Made by a program: the position numbers and the translations under genes. Under the pieces are notes generated by a model. It was given only the letters and a program-made list of their open reading frames with translations. It was not told the origin of the DNA and made no database searches. A DNA stretch of 64,000 nt from the NCBI RefSeq assembly GCF_018326285.1, contig NZ_AP023362.1, positions 3,162,001 through 3,226,000 on the forward strand, read 5' to 3'. Position 1 is the stretch's first letter. Every line of letters begins with the position of its first letter. Below, piece by piece: positions 35,105-44,944 of this stretch. Origin of the DNA: Mycolicibacterium sp. TY81 (GTDB lineage Bacteria > Actinomycetota > Actinomycetes > Mycobacteriales > Mycobacteriaceae).

Positions 35105-36865
35105 ATGAGCGAAAGTCTGTGCGCGCACTTCCAGCGGCGCGTTGCCGAACTCGGTGACACCGCGGCGATTTGCCGCGCCGACGGCACAGTGGCATTGACC
35201 TGGTCGCAGTACGGCGACCAAGTTCGAAGAGTGGCCGCCGGTCTGGCCGCGCTGGGCGTGCGGCGCGGCGATGTGGTGGCGATGATGCTCACCAATCGTC
35301 CCGAGTTCCACGTTGTCGACGCGGCGGTGATGCATCTCGGTGCGATCGGCTTTTCGGTGTACAACACCAGCGCCGCGGCGCAGATCACGTACCTGTTCGA
35401 CAACGCCCAGCCGGCAGTCGTGGTCAGCGAGGCGCAATATCTGGAGAAGGTGCTCGCTGCCTCGTCAGGAACCGATGTGCGCAACGTCATCTCGGTCGAC
35501 GAACCGAACCACGGTGTGCTCACCCTCGATGAGGTAGCAGATGGTGGTGCTGAGGATTTCGACTTCGACGCCGTGTGGAAAGCCGTTCAGCGCGACGACA
35601 TCCTGACCCTCATCTACACCAGCGGGACCACAGGGCACCCCAAAGGCGTAGAGCTGACGCACGGCAACTTGCTGTACCAACTCGAGGTGATCCCCAGTGT
35701 GGTGGGCAATCTCAGCCGGGGTCGAGTGCTGTCCTATCTGCCGGATGCACACCTGATCAACCGTTGGATCGGCCAGTACGCGCCGATGTACTTCGGCATC
35801 ACGGTCACCGATGTCGATGACCCGAAGATGCTGATCGACGTACTGGGCCGCGTGCACCCGACGTTCTTCGTCGCGGTACCGATGCTCTGGTACAAGATTC
35901 GGGCTCGCGTCGAGGCACTCATCGCGGAGCAGACCGGACCGGCAGGCGCGCTCGCGCGGTGGGCCCTGGCAGCCGGCAAGAAAAAGGCGGGAGCCACCCT
36001 GGTGGGAGGCCGGCTGGGACTGCTCGACGAAGCAGCCGCCGTCGCGGCGGACGTGTTGGTGTTGTCCAAGATTCGCGCGCGCCTCGGAATGGACCAACTG
36101 AGCGCGGCCGTGTCGGGCGCTGCCCCCATCGATGTCTCCGTACTCGAGTTCATGCTTGCGATCGGTATTCCCGTGTTGGAGGCATGGGGCATGTCGGAGA
36201 CCTCCGCGGTAACGACCGTCAATCCCAGAGACCGGCTCAAGCTCGGCACGGTGGGTAAACCAATCCCCGGCACACAAATCAAACTGGCCACCGATGGCGA
36301 GATTCTGGTCCGCGGATGTGGGGTGATGCGCGGCTACCACCGCGATCCCGGTCGCACCGCGGAAATCCTCGATGTCGACGGCTGGATCCACACAGGCGAC
36401 ATCGGCTCGGTCGACGCCGACGGGTATCTGCGTATCGTCGACCGCAAGAAGGAGTTGATCATCAACTCCGGCGGAAAGAACATGTCCCCCAGCAACATCG
36501 AGGGAGCACTCAAAGCGGCCAGCCCGCTGATCGGCGCTGTCGCTGCCATCGGTGACAACCGTCCGCACATCGCCGCGCTGATCACGCTCGACCCCGATGC
36601 GGCCGCTGACTTCGCCTCCCGGCATGGATTCGCCGGCGCCACCGTCGACGAGATGGTCGACCACGAGGCGACACAGCAGGCGGTGTCTGATGCGGTGGCG
36701 TCGGCGAATACCCGGCTATCCCGGGTGGAGCAGATTCGGAGCTGGAAAGTCCTGCCGCAGTACTGGATTCCCGGCGGGGATGAGCTGACGCCGACGCTCA
36801 AGCTGCGCCGCGCACCCATCGCCGAAAAATATGCCGCACAGATCGACGCGCTGTACGCGCGTTGA
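35105..36865 (+). CDS. Long-chain fatty-acid CoA ligase (FadD family)
   Basis: 586 residues, the length of the FadD11/FadD15-like membrane-associated ligases. AMP-binding loop YTSGTTGHPKGVELTHGN is near residue 180. The acyl-CoA synthetase signature GWIHTGDIGSVDADGY is followed by DRKKELIINSGGKNMSP. It activates a carboxylic acid to its CoA thioester for the dehydrogenase encoded 17 bases downstream. GAGAAGGG precedes the start; GTG 35102 is possible too. Confidence 0.92.
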   Translation: MSESLCAHFQRRVAELGDTAAICRADGTVALTWSQYGDQVRRVAAGLAALGVRRGDVVAMMLTNRPEFHVVDAAVMHLGAIGFSVYNTSAAAQITYLFDNAQPAVVVSEAQYLEKVLAASSGTDVRNVISVDEPNHGVLTLDEVADGGAEDFDFDAVWKAVQRDDILTLIYTSGTTGHPKGVELTHGNLLYQLEVIPSVVGNLSRGRVLSYLPDAHLINRWIGQYAPMYFGITVTDVDDPKMLIDVLGRVHPTFFVAVPMLWYKIRARVEALIAEQTGPAGALARWALAAGKKKAGATLVGGRLGLLDEAAAVAADVLVLSKIRARLGMDQLSAAVSGAAPIDVSVLEFMLAIGIPVLEAWGMSETSAVTTVNPRDRLKLGTVGKPIPGTQIKLATDGEILVRGCGVMRGYHRDPGRTAEILDVDGWIHTGDIGSVDADGYLRIVDRKKELIINSGGKNMSPSNIEGALKAASPLIGAVAAIGDNRPHIAALITLDPDAAADFASRHGFAGATVDEMVDHEATQQAVSDAVASANTRLSRVEQIRSWKVLPQYWIPGGDELTPTLKLRRAPIAEKYAAQIDALYAR

Positions 36866-36882
36866 AGGAGAGGAACAAGACA

Positions 36883-38022
36883 GTGACCCCCGCATCGACG
36901 ACCGAACTTGCCGACCTGTCCGGTTTGGCCCGCGACTTCTTCGCCAAGGAAGTCGTTCCGCGTCACGAGGAATTCGCCGCCGCCGGCGAGCCCGACCGCG
37001 CGTTGTATCGCCGTGCCGGCGACCTGGGGTTGCTATTGATGTCGATCTCGGAGGAATTCGGCGGCGGTGGCGCGACTTTCGCGCACGAGGCGGTGCTCTT
37101 CCGGGAGCAGGCCTACGCCGGTGATCTGTCCATGCAGTTGGGCGTCCACACGGGCATCGTCCCGCACTACCTGAACGCCTACGCCACCTCCGCGCAGAAG
37201 CTGCGCTGGCTGCCCAAACTCGCTGCCGGTGAATGGATCGGTGCGATCGCCATGACCGAACCCGGTACCGGATCAGATCTGCAGGCCATTTCGACGCGAG
37301 CCGTTCGCGTGGGAGACGAGTACGTGATCTCCGGCGCCAAGACGTTCATCTCGAACGGCGCGACGTGCGACCTCATCATCATCGCGGCCAAGACCGATCC
37401 GCAGCAGGGTGCGGCCGGGTTGTCGCTGTTCGCCGCCGAAGTTCGCGACGACACTCAGGGATTCCAGCGCGGCCGCAAGCTGAAGAAGATCGGCCAGAAA
37501 GGGCAGGACACCACCGAACTGTTCTTCGATGAACTTCGTGTCCCCGCGGAGAACCTGCTCGGCGGCGTCGAAGGTCGCGGCTTCGTCCAGCTGATGCAGC
37601 AGTTGCCGCAGGAGCGCCTGATCGTGGGCGTCGCCGCCCTGGGCGCGGTCGAAGCCGCATACGACCACACGCTGGCGTACGTCAAGGAGCGCCACGTGTT
37701 CGGGAAACCCCTCTTCGCCCTGCAGAACACCCGTTTCGAACTGGCCGAGATCGCCACCGTGATCGACGTCATGCGCACGTTCGTCGACGACGCGATTCAA
37801 CGTCACGTCCGCGGCGACCTCGACGTCAAACGCGCCGCGCAAGTCAAACTCTGGTGCTCCGAACAACAGACACAAGTCGTCGATCGCTGCCTGCAACTAC
37901 ATGGCGGTTACGGGTACATGGAGGAATACCCCATCTCCCGCCTGTTCGTCGACAGTCGGATCTCGCGGATTTATGCCGGTGCCAACGAAGTCATGAAGGA
38001 CCTCATCGCGCGCCACCTCTAG
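36883..38022 (+). CDS. Acyl-CoA dehydrogenase (FadE family)
   Basis: 379 residues, the normal FadE length. FAD-contact motif AMTEPGTGSDLQ, then FISNGA. The C-terminal RIYAGANEVMKDLIAR contains the glutamate expected as catalytic base in this position (ANEVM). It is the partner of the upstream FadD. The start is GTG 36883 with GAAGGAGAGG upstream, rather than an earlier TTG. An imperfect AGCCCG/CGGGCT hairpin follows the stop (38021-38052). Confidence 0.9.
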   Translation: MTPASTTELADLSGLARDFFAKEVVPRHEEFAAAGEPDRALYRRAGDLGLLLMSISEEFGGGGATFAHEAVLFREQAYAGDLSMQLGVHTGIVPHYLNAYATSAQKLRWLPKLAAGEWIGAIAMTEPGTGSDLQAISTRAVRVGDEYVISGAKTFISNGATCDLIIIAAKTDPQQGAAGLSLFAAEVRDDTQGFQRGRKLKKIGQKGQDTTELFFDELRVPAENLLGGVEGRGFVQLMQQLPQERLIVGVAALGAVEAAYDHTLAYVKERHVFGKPLFALQNTRFELAEIATVIDVMRTFVDDAIQRHVRGDLDVKRAAQVKLWCSEQQTQVVDRCLQLHGGYGYMEEYPISRLFVDSRISRIYAGANEVMKDLIARHL

Positions 38023-38110
38023 CCCGGATGATTCGGCCGTCCTGATCGGGCTTGGTGTGCAACCCTCTACCCGTGCAATTGGGTAGGTTCGGCCAAGCGG
38101 GGAGCTATTG

Positions 38111-39310
38111 ATGGGTGGCCAGACACCGGCGACGCCCGCACCTCAACGCGGTGGCGCCGAACACGACATCCAATTCGGGGTGCTGGGTCCGCTGGAGGTG
38201 ACCATCGCGTCGAGGCCGATTCAGGTCGGGACGCCGAAACAGCGCGCGGTACTTGCCATGTTGGTGGCGAACGCCAACCGCGCCGTCAGTGCCACTGACT
38301 TGATCACCGCAATCTGGGAAGACGAGCCACCGGCCGCCGCTCGCATCTCCGTGAGTGCGTACGTGTCGAATCTGCGCCGCATCCTCACCGAGGCGGGCGT
38401 CGATGCCCATGCCGTGGTGTCCACCGCACCCCATGGCTACCGACTCGAAATCACCCCAGAACAAAGCGATCTGGCCCGGTTTGCCACCGAACAGCAAGCC
38501 GGGATCGACGCCGTGGCCGCCGGACGCTTCGAGGCGGCCAGTGCTCACCTCACCGCTGCGCTGCGCCAGTGGCGCGGCCCCGTCCTCGACGACCTGCGCG
38601 ACTTCGCCTTCACGGAGGCGCTGCGCAACGCGTTAGCCGAGGACAAAATCGTTGCGCAGACCGCACGCGCCCACGCCGAGATCGCTTGTGGCCGAGCCCA
38701 TACCGTCGTTCGTGAGCTCGAAACCCTGGTCGGCGAACATCCCTACCGCGAACCGCTCTGGGCGCAACTGATCACGGCGTACTACCTCACCGACCGCCAA
38801 TCCGACGCACTCGATACCTATCACCGGCTCAAGACAACGTTGTCCGATGACCTCGGCATCGACCCCGCGCCGGCACTGCGCACCCTGTACGAACAAATCC
38901 TGCGCCAGGAACCGCTCGACGTACAGCGCAATGCCCAGGCTGCGGCCCAGACGATCATCGCCTTCGAACCCGATGTGACGACCCTGATCGACCCTGTCAC
39001 CGCGGCCCTGCGCGACGTGCACGATCACCTTCATCGACTCAAGGGGGCGGCCACCCGCATCGGACGCAACCCCGACAACGACCTTGTCGTGGCCGACGAC
39101 AAGGTCAGCCGGCACCACGCCGTCATCAACAACACCGGCTCCACCCACATCATCACCGACCTCGGGTCTGCCAACGGCGTCCATGTCAACGGCGAGCGCA
39201 TCCGCGCCACGGCTGAACTCCACGACGGCGACACCATTCGAGTGGGTGGTCAGGTGTTCGTCTTCCAGACCTACCCGCCGGCTACAGCGCGGGACGGTGA
39301 CCGGGACTGA
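38111..39310 (+). CDS. EmbR-like SARP regulator with FHA domain
   Basis: 399 residues in three parts. An OmpR-type winged helix (about 20-115, FGVLGPLEVTIASRPIQVGT) is followed by a bacterial transcriptional activation domain of helical repeats (about 120-265) and a C-terminal FHA domain (about 300-390, TRIGRNPDNDLVVADDKVSR, then SANGVHVNG). The FHA domain binds phosphothreonine, so a Ser/Thr kinase probably controls activity, as with EmbR and PknH. No embCAB genes are near, so I do not use the EmbR name. It stands alone, tail-to-tail with the last gene of the mce operon. Confidence 0.9.
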   Translation: MGGQTPATPAPQRGGAEHDIQFGVLGPLEVTIASRPIQVGTPKQRAVLAMLVANANRAVSATDLITAIWEDEPPAAARISVSAYVSNLRRILTEAGVDAHAVVSTAPHGYRLEITPEQSDLARFATEQQAGIDAVAAGRFEAASAHLTAALRQWRGPVLDDLRDFAFTEALRNALAEDKIVAQTARAHAEIACGRAHTVVRELETLVGEHPYREPLWAQLITAYYLTDRQSDALDTYHRLKTTLSDDLGIDPAPALRTLYEQILRQEPLDVQRNAQAAAQTIIAFEPDVTTLIDPVTAALRDVHDHLHRLKGAATRIGRNPDNDLVVADDKVSRHHAVINNTGSTHIITDLGSANGVHVNGERIRATAELHDGDTIRVGGQVFVFQTYPPATARDGDRD

Positions 39311-39317
39311 CCCGAGC

Positions 39318-40124
39318 TCAGCCGCCGTACTGCGGCTTGAGCTGACCCGCCAACGACGCCAGCGGCACATTGGCGACGACGGTCCCACCGTCCATCGACC
39401 AGCTGAAACGATCTCGTGGACTTGGGCTTTCACGGGACATCGGCTGGTCCGGCATGTAGAGACGCAGTGAATCACCGGTCAGCGCGAACGCCCGGTAGTT
39501 GCCCGAGTAACCCGGACCGTCGCCGTCGGGCTGGAACTCCTCCACGGTGAACGGATAGGTGCCCGGTGCGTGCGGCGGCGCGGCGGCGTCGAGCACCGGC
39601 GGCAGGATCGGTGCGGCGGCAGCCGAAACCGCCTGATTGGCATTGACTCCCGCCCGGAACAAATCGGGCAGGTACAGCCGGCGGCCGGCATTCATGTCGA
39701 AGAGGAAGGACCGGTAGGCGTTGTTGGACTGGATGCCGAAAGGCTCGAACGTCTCGTGGACGACCACCGACTGCAGGCCCCCGGGCCCGGGAATGATCTC
39801 GTAGTCGGCACGCGCACTGCTGTCCCGCGGCGTGGTGTTGCCGGTGGCACGCCAGCCGTTGAACAGCCGCGTGTAGTAGTCACGCAATACCGGCCCGGCG
39901 GTCGGGTTGTCGATCAGTTCGGCCGGAACCCGCAGGGACAGCAGCATTTCGGCTTCTCGCTGAGATTTGACGACGGCGGTGCAGGCACCGCCGTCCCAGA
40001 CCGCGCCGAGTTGCGAGCAGAAACTATCGATGGCCGCGTGGGCGACGGGCGCGCCAGTCAAACACGTCGTGGCGACCACCGTTGCACCCACGGCAGCCAG
40101 GGCCGCCCGGACTCTACTTGCCAC
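39318..40124 (-). CDS. Exported MPT64/DUF3298-like protein at the end of the mce operon
   Basis: 268 residues with a signal peptide cleaved near AHA (about residue 30). The mature part has two early cysteines (FCSQLGAVWDGGACTAV), the MPT64-type fold region, and a DUF3298-like C-terminal half (YLPDLFRAG, FALTGDSLRLYMPDQ). MPT64 relatives are secreted; an esterase activity has been reported for some. It overlaps the Mce-associated gene upstream by 11 bases, so it is part of the operon. Confidence 0.75.
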   Translation of the reverse strand: MASRVRAALAAVGATVVATTCLTGAPVAHAAIDSFCSQLGAVWDGGACTAVVKSQREAEMLLSLRVPAELIDNPTAGPVLRDYYTRLFNGWRATGNTTPRDSSARADYEIIPGPGGLQSVVVHETFEPFGIQSNNAYRSFLFDMNAGRRLYLPDLFRAGVNANQAVSAAAAPILPPVLDAAAPPHAPGTYPFTVEEFQPDGDGPGYSGNYRAFALTGDSLRLYMPDQPMSRESPSPRDRFSWSMDGGTVVANVPLASLAGQLKPQYGG

Positions 40125-40722
40125 GTTTACCGTCCGCTCCGGCGAGCAGCACCTCGGCCGCCAGCCACCTGTCTCCCACCTTGCGCATCGTCATCGACAC
40201 GCTGACGTAATCGGTCCGCTTCTCTTTGACCCCGGCACTGGTGACGTCCTGCTTCACCGACAGCAGCACGTCGACGTCATCGCCCCGCACGTCCTTGACC
40301 GCAGAGTCCTCGACCACACCCGTCGTGCTGACCTTGTTGTCGATCAACATCTTTCGCATGGTCGCCGCGGCCTTGCTGTAGGCATCCTTGAACTCACCCG
40401 TCGCCCCACCCAGGACATCGGCGAAATTCTTGTCGATCGTGTTCTGGTCGGTGGTGGTCAGCGTGACGGCGTATGCGCGCGCTGCTGTGAGAGCTTCTGC
40501 TGCCTCGGCGTCACGCTGATGCTGGGCGTATACCAATGCCCACGCGGTGCCCGCCGCGGCCGACAGCGCGATGATCACGACGGCCACGGCCCAGCAGAGG
40601 CTGCGCCGGACGGCATACGTCTTCGGGGCCTTGGGCTCGGCGGCCTCCGCCGGCGTGGGTGACTCGGCCTCGAGGGCCTCGTCCACGTCGACGTCGGTGA
40701 TGTCGGTCTCCTTGTCGGTCAC
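40114..40722 (-). CDS. Mce-associated membrane protein 2
   Basis: 202 residues. An acidic cytoplasmic N-terminus, one transmembrane helix (about 44-66) and an extracytoplasmic NTF2-like domain (ALTAARAYAVTLTTTDQNTI, then GATGEFKDAYSKAA). This is the standard Mas architecture found after mceF in mycobacteria. It overlaps the other Mas gene by four bases and is clearly its paralogue. Confidence 0.87.
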   Translation of the reverse strand: MTDKETDITDVDVDEALEAESPTPAEAAEPKAPKTYAVRRSLCWAVAVVIIALSAAAGTAWALVYAQHQRDAEAAEALTAARAYAVTLTTTDQNTIDKNFADVLGGATGEFKDAYSKAAATMRKMLIDNKVSTTGVVEDSAVKDVRGDDVDVLLSVKQDVTSAGVKEKRTDYVSVSMTMRKVGDRWLAAEVLLAGADGKRGK

Positions 40723-41345
40723 AGGATTTCGACCCTGCTGGCCAGCCAGCGGTCGCCGACCTTCTCCATGGTCATGTCGATGCGGTTGCGGTCGATGCGT
40801 GGGCTCGGGTTGTTCGCGTTGGTGATCGACTGGTCGACGAACAGCAGCACCTCGACCTTGTCGGGTGTCGCCGACTTGACTGCCGCCGCGACGACGATGC
40901 CCGTTCCGGAGGCCTTGTTGTCGATCAGCACCTGCCGCAGTTGCGTGGCGCCCTGGCTGTAGGCGTCCTTGAACTCGCCGGTGGAACCATCGAGCGACTT
41001 GCGGTAGTTCTCATCGATGTTCTTGGCGTCCAACGTCGTCAGCACCACGGCGTAGTCCTTGGCGGCCTGCAGTGCCGCGTCACTCGCGGCGTTGACCTGG
41101 TACTGCTCGTACTGCCGCCAGCCCAGGAAGCCCAGTGCTGCCACCAGAATCGTGAACAGCAACGCGCACACCACCGCGGCCAGACCGACCCGCCGCTTCT
41201 CGGCCGCGGCAGGTTCCGCGCTCTCCACGGCCGCATCCGTCTCTGTCACATCGGCGGCACGGGACTCGACCGGCGCTTCGGCCGCTTCGGTTTCGGTGTC
41301 GTGCACCTGGTCGAATACGTCGGTACTTGCAGTTCGTTTACTCAT
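40719..41345 (-). CDS. Mce-associated membrane protein 1
   Basis: 208 residues with the same plan as its neighbour: Glu/Ala-rich N-terminus, one helix (about 55-77, GLAAVVCALLFTILVAALGF), then the Mas domain (AKDYAVVLTTLDAKNIDENY, STGEFKDAYSQGAT). Mas proteins are thought to stabilise Mce complexes. It starts at ATG 41345, 25 bases after mceF, rather than at an upstream in-frame codon. Confidence 0.87.
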   Translation of the reverse strand: MSKRTASTDVFDQVHDTETEAAEAPVESRAADVTETDAAVESAEPAAAEKRRVGLAAVVCALLFTILVAALGFLGWRQYEQYQVNAASDAALQAAKDYAVVLTTLDAKNIDENYRKSLDGSTGEFKDAYSQGATQLRQVLIDNKASGTGIVVAAAVKSATPDKVEVLLFVDQSITNANNPSPRIDRNRIDMTMEKVGDRWLASRVEIL

Positions 41346-41370
41346 CACTTCTCGCGTGTCTCGTGGACCG

Positions 41371-42630
41371 TCAGTTCGGCATCGGGTACGGGTACGCCGC
41401 ACCGCCGTACGGGGTGTCGATCGTGTAGCCCGGGTAGTGCGGCGTCTTGTCGGTCACCGCATGGGGGTCATATCCCGGCGGCGGACCGGCAGTGTCGTCA
41501 CCCGGCGGCCGCGGCGCGTTGCGGGCGCCGCGAACCAACAGCGATGGATCCTGATCCTCACAGTAGGTGTATTTGTACGGCTCGGGGAAACTCGCGTCCG
41601 ACGGGGCGTGCCGCGGCAGGTTGTAGTCGCACCGGTACTTCGGGTAGATGTCACCGATCGCCCAGACACCGCCATCGTGGACGACGGACGCGAAGCGGTC
41701 GATGAACGGGTCCCGATCCGGCCGCCAGATGTACTCCAGGCCCGGAATGCGTTGGTAGATCACCTGCGAGGTCGTGGTCAGGTTGCCGAGGATCTGCACC
41801 ACGTTCTGCCGGTTGTCCGCGATCAGGTTGTCCAGCGTCGCCAGCTGTGGCTCACCGCGCTCGACGAGGGTGCGGAAACCGCCGTCCATCTTGTTCACGC
41901 CGTCGAGCACCTTGGTCAGGTCGTTGGTGGTGGCCGCCAGGCCCGGGCGGACGTCGGCGACGGTGCTGAACACGACGCGGGTGGTGCGAATCATGCTCAC
42001 GGTCTCCGGCAGCACCGAGTCCACGGTGTTGGCCAACAAGCTGGCACCGTCCAGGATCGCGGCCAGCTTGCGCGGGCCGTCCTTGGTGACGTGCAGCTCG
42101 TTGAACATCTTGCCGAGCTTGTCGGCGTCGAGCTGCGCCAGCGCGCCGCGGCTGTGGTCGATGATGTGCGGCAAGGTCACCGGGATGCTGGCCTGCTTGC
42201 CCGAAATGACCGCGCCATCAGTGAGATACGGGCCACCGCCGTGCTCCGGCCGGAAGTCCAGGTACTGCTCCCCAGCCGCCGACAGGCCGGAGACCCGCAC
42301 CGGGCTGTCGGTCGGGATGTGCGCCGACGCGTCGACCGAGGCGACCGCCTCGACGCCGGTCTTGGTGAGGTTGACCGCCGCGACGTGGCCGATCGGGATG
42401 CCACGCAACGTGACATCCTGATTGGCCAGCAGGCCACCGGATTCGGGCAGCATGATCCGGATGGCGATGGTCCGGTGGAACGGGTTGAACCGCAGGCCGT
42501 CGATCGCGATGTAGCCGAAGGCGATCACCGCGGTGAGCAACAGGCCGAACAGCGCGAGCACCACCTTGCGGCTCGCCACCGCCTTGACGATCCGAATGAT
42601 GAACGCCACCAGGCTGTTCAGCGCGTTCAT
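41371..42630 (-). CDS. MceF-type lipid-transport protein
   Basis: 419 residues. One N-terminal membrane helix, the MCE/MlaD domain (about 40-120, GLLANQDVTLRGIPIGHVAA), a long helical region and a C-terminal tail rich in Pro, Gly and Tyr. It is the sixth Mce subunit, matching F by position. It overlaps mceE by four bases (ATG 42630 within the mceE stop). Confidence 0.9.
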   Translation of the reverse strand: MNALNSLVAFIIRIVKAVASRKVVLALFGLLLTAVIAFGYIAIDGLRFNPFHRTIAIRIMLPESGGLLANQDVTLRGIPIGHVAAVNLTKTGVEAVASVDASAHIPTDSPVRVSGLSAAGEQYLDFRPEHGGGPYLTDGAVISGKQASIPVTLPHIIDHSRGALAQLDADKLGKMFNELHVTKDGPRKLAAILDGASLLANTVDSVLPETVSMIRTTRVVFSTVADVRPGLAATTNDLTKVLDGVNKMDGGFRTLVERGEPQLATLDNLIADNRQNVVQILGNLTTTSQVIYQRIPGLEYIWRPDRDPFIDRFASVVHDGGVWAIGDIYPKYRCDYNLPRHAPSDASFPEPYKYTYCEDQDPSLLVRGARNAPRPPGDDTAGPPPGYDPHAVTDKTPHYPGYTIDTPYGGAAYPYPMPN

Positions 42631-43745
42631 CGGGTTCGGTCCGATCCGTAGATGCGGCCGAGCAGCATGTTCCACTCGTAACGCAGGCTGCCGATCATCA
42701 GGTGCCAGTCGGTGCCGTCGGGTCCGTGGATACCGGGGTCGCCCGCGTAGTTCTTGTCGGGCAGCGCACCGATCGCGATTCTCGAGATCTCCGCCTCCAC
42801 GTGCACCGCGGTAGAGGTGGTGGCCTTGACCAGGATGCCGATGAGCCGGTTGAACGCGGTGAGCGAGATGTTCGGGTCCATGGCGATCTCGTTGAACACC
42901 GCCGACAGCTTGTTCACGTCGGCCGCGACACTGCGGGTGTCGGTGCCCTGCATCGACGGGAACTTGGACAGCTGCCGCGTGATCCGGCCGACGTTGTCCA
43001 CCACGTCCATGATCCGCGTGGTGTTGTCGGAGATGACCGCCAGCGCGGGGGCGCCGGCGGCCAGCGCGGTGTCGATGCTCTGCTGGTGCCGGGCGACCTC
43101 GGCCGCCATGTTCGACGTGCTGCGCAACGTCGCGTCCAGCTGCGCCGTCCGCGCCGACATCTTCGACAGGAACTGGTTGGTTTCCGAGATGAGCGCGGCC
43201 AGCTTCTCGCCGCGCCCGCCGACCACTCGGCCGGCGCCGTTGACATCGGTGGTCAGCGCGCGGATGGCGCCGCCGTTGACGAGCATGGCCAGCGAGTTGA
43301 GGAGTTCCTCGACCGTCGGTGCCGCCGCCGTCGACCCCAACGGGATGGTGTCACCGCCCCGCAGCAGCGCACCGCCGTCCGACTTGTCGTCCGGCGGGCG
43401 AATCTGCAGGAACACGTCGCCGAGCGGTGTGGCCGAACGCAATTCGGCCGTACTGCCCACCGGCAGCGGCACATCCTGGCGGATCCGCATGGACACCTTC
43501 GCGGTGAAGTCCACGGCGTCGATCGACGTGACCTCACCGATGTCCGCGCCGTACAGGCGCACTTTCGCCTTCGACGGCAGGTTCAGCGCGTCGGTGAACA
43601 CCGCATTGAGTTCGTAGGTCCCGCCCCGGGATCCCGGGGACGGCAACGGCACACTGTCCAGGCCCGCGGCGCAGCCGGTCATCAGCACGACACCGCCGAG
43701 AACCCCGGCCCAGCGCGCGCCGCGCACAACGAATTTCACGCTCAT
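42627..43745 (-). CDS. MceE-type lipoprotein
   Basis: 372 residues. Lipobox LMTGC (Cys about residue 25), as in the LprK/MceE subunit, then the MCE domain (LPSKAKVRLYGADIGEVTSI) and helices. Fifth Mce subunit, overlapping both neighbours by four bases. Confidence 0.92.
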   Translation of the reverse strand: MSVKFVVRGARWAGVLGGVVLMTGCAAGLDSVPLPSPGSRGGTYELNAVFTDALNLPSKAKVRLYGADIGEVTSIDAVDFTAKVSMRIRQDVPLPVGSTAELRSATPLGDVFLQIRPPDDKSDGGALLRGGDTIPLGSTAAAPTVEELLNSLAMLVNGGAIRALTTDVNGAGRVVGGRGEKLAALISETNQFLSKMSARTAQLDATLRSTSNMAAEVARHQQSIDTALAAGAPALAVISDNTTRIMDVVDNVGRITRQLSKFPSMQGTDTRSVAADVNKLSAVFNEIAMDPNISLTAFNRLIGILVKATTSTAVHVEAEISRIAIGALPDKNYAGDPGIHGPDGTDWHLMIGSLRYEWNMLLGRIYGSDRTR

Positions 43746-44944
43746 CGCGTCGGCCCTCCCGGTGCGGGTGCGGCGGGCGCAGGCGACGGCGTGGTGGCGG
43801 CAGCCCCCTGCTTGGGCGGCTCGCCCTGACCCGACGGGCCGATACCGTTGGCCATCAGATCCATCATCGAGGTCAAGCCGAAGTCGGGGCCGTAGTCCTG
43901 CAACGTGCCGGTGGCACAGCCCAATTGCTTCAGGCCCATCAGGTTGCAGAGTTCCTTGTTCAGCTGGTTGTACGCCAACAACTTGTCGGTCAAGAGATGT
44001 CCGCGGATGCTGCCGCCCACCGGGTCCAGGACGTTGTAGACGTTGTCCAGGGCCAGCGGCAGGACATCCAGCGTCTCTTCCAATTCGCGTTTGTTGTCCG
44101 AAAGGGACCGCACCACGGGGTCCAGGTCGCCGAACGCGCCCTTGAGCTGGTCGCGGTGGCGCTCGAGCAACCCGCTGACCTCTTCGAGGATCTCGTTGGC
44201 CTTGGCTCCGGTGCGCCCCGACCCCAGATTCTGGTCGGCAAGGATGTCGCTCAGTTGGTGCACATTGTTGCCGAACTTGCGGACGGCGTCATCGTTCTCG
44301 GCCGCGGACTGGGTCAGGTCCGAGACACTGCGAATGATCTCCTGCAGGTTCTTCTCGGTCTTGGCACCACCATCGGGACCGACCTTGAGGGCCTCCGACA
44401 ACTTGGTCAACGTGGACTTGATCTGGGTGCTGTTCTCAGAGCTGATCCGAGACCCCAGATCCACCAGATCGCCCAGCGGGCCACCGCCCTGGGGGTTGCC
44501 CTTGAGGGCGGTACCCAGTTTGTCGATCATCGACAGCGTCTTGTCGAATTCGACCGGAGTCCTGGTGTGGCCCAACGCGATCAGGTCGCCGTCGCGCAGC
44601 TTGTTCCCGCCGCGGTAGGGCGGGGTCAGCTCGACGTGCCGATCGGTGAGGATCGAGGCGGAGACGGTGGCGGCCGTGACGTCGCTGGGGATCGGGATCT
44701 TCTTGTCGATGTCCATGGTGACCTCGATGTAGCCACCCTTGTTCACCACCGAGTCGACCTTGCCCACCTGCATGCCGAGCACCGACACCGCGTTGCCGGG
44801 ATACAACCCGACGGCGTCCTGGAAGTGCGCCGTCACGGTGATGTTGCGTTGCCAGATGCGCGGCGCCACGGCGGCCGCGGTCGTCACCAGTGCGACGATC
44901 ACAATCACGGCGATCGCCCCGATCATCAAGGCGCGCTTACTCAT
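43742..44944 (-). CDS. MceD-type lipid-transport protein
   Basis: 400 residues. The N-terminal helix (ALMIGAIAVIVIVALVTTAA), MCE domain (VGLYPGNAVSVLGMQVGKVD), helical region, and a Pro/Ala-rich C-terminus are seen. ATG 44944 overlaps the mceC stop, which fixes the start. Confidence 0.9.
   Translation of the reverse strand: MSKRALMIGAIAVIVIVALVTTAAAVAPRIWQRNITVTAHFQDAVGLYPGNAVSVLGMQVGKVDSVVNKGGYIEVTMDIDKKIPIPSDVTAATVSASILTDRHVELTPPYRGGNKLRDGDLIALGHTRTPVEFDKTLSMIDKLGTALKGNPQGGGPLGDLVDLGSRISSENSTQIKSTLTKLSEALKVGPDGGAKTEKNLQEIIRSVSDLTQSAAENDDAVRKFGNNVHQLSDILADQNLGSGRTGAKANEILEEVSGLLERHRDQLKGAFGDLDPVVRSLSDNKRELEETLDVLPLALDNVYNVLDPVGGSIRGHLLTDKLLAYNQLNKELCNLMGLKQLGCATGTLQDYGPDFGLTSMMDLMANGIGPSGQGEPPKQGAAATTPSPAPAAPAPGGPTR

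Noticed and set aside
38111..39310. Naming the regulator EmbR
   Set aside because: The architecture fits EmbR, but no embCAB or pknH genes are present in the window, and mycobacteria have paralogues.
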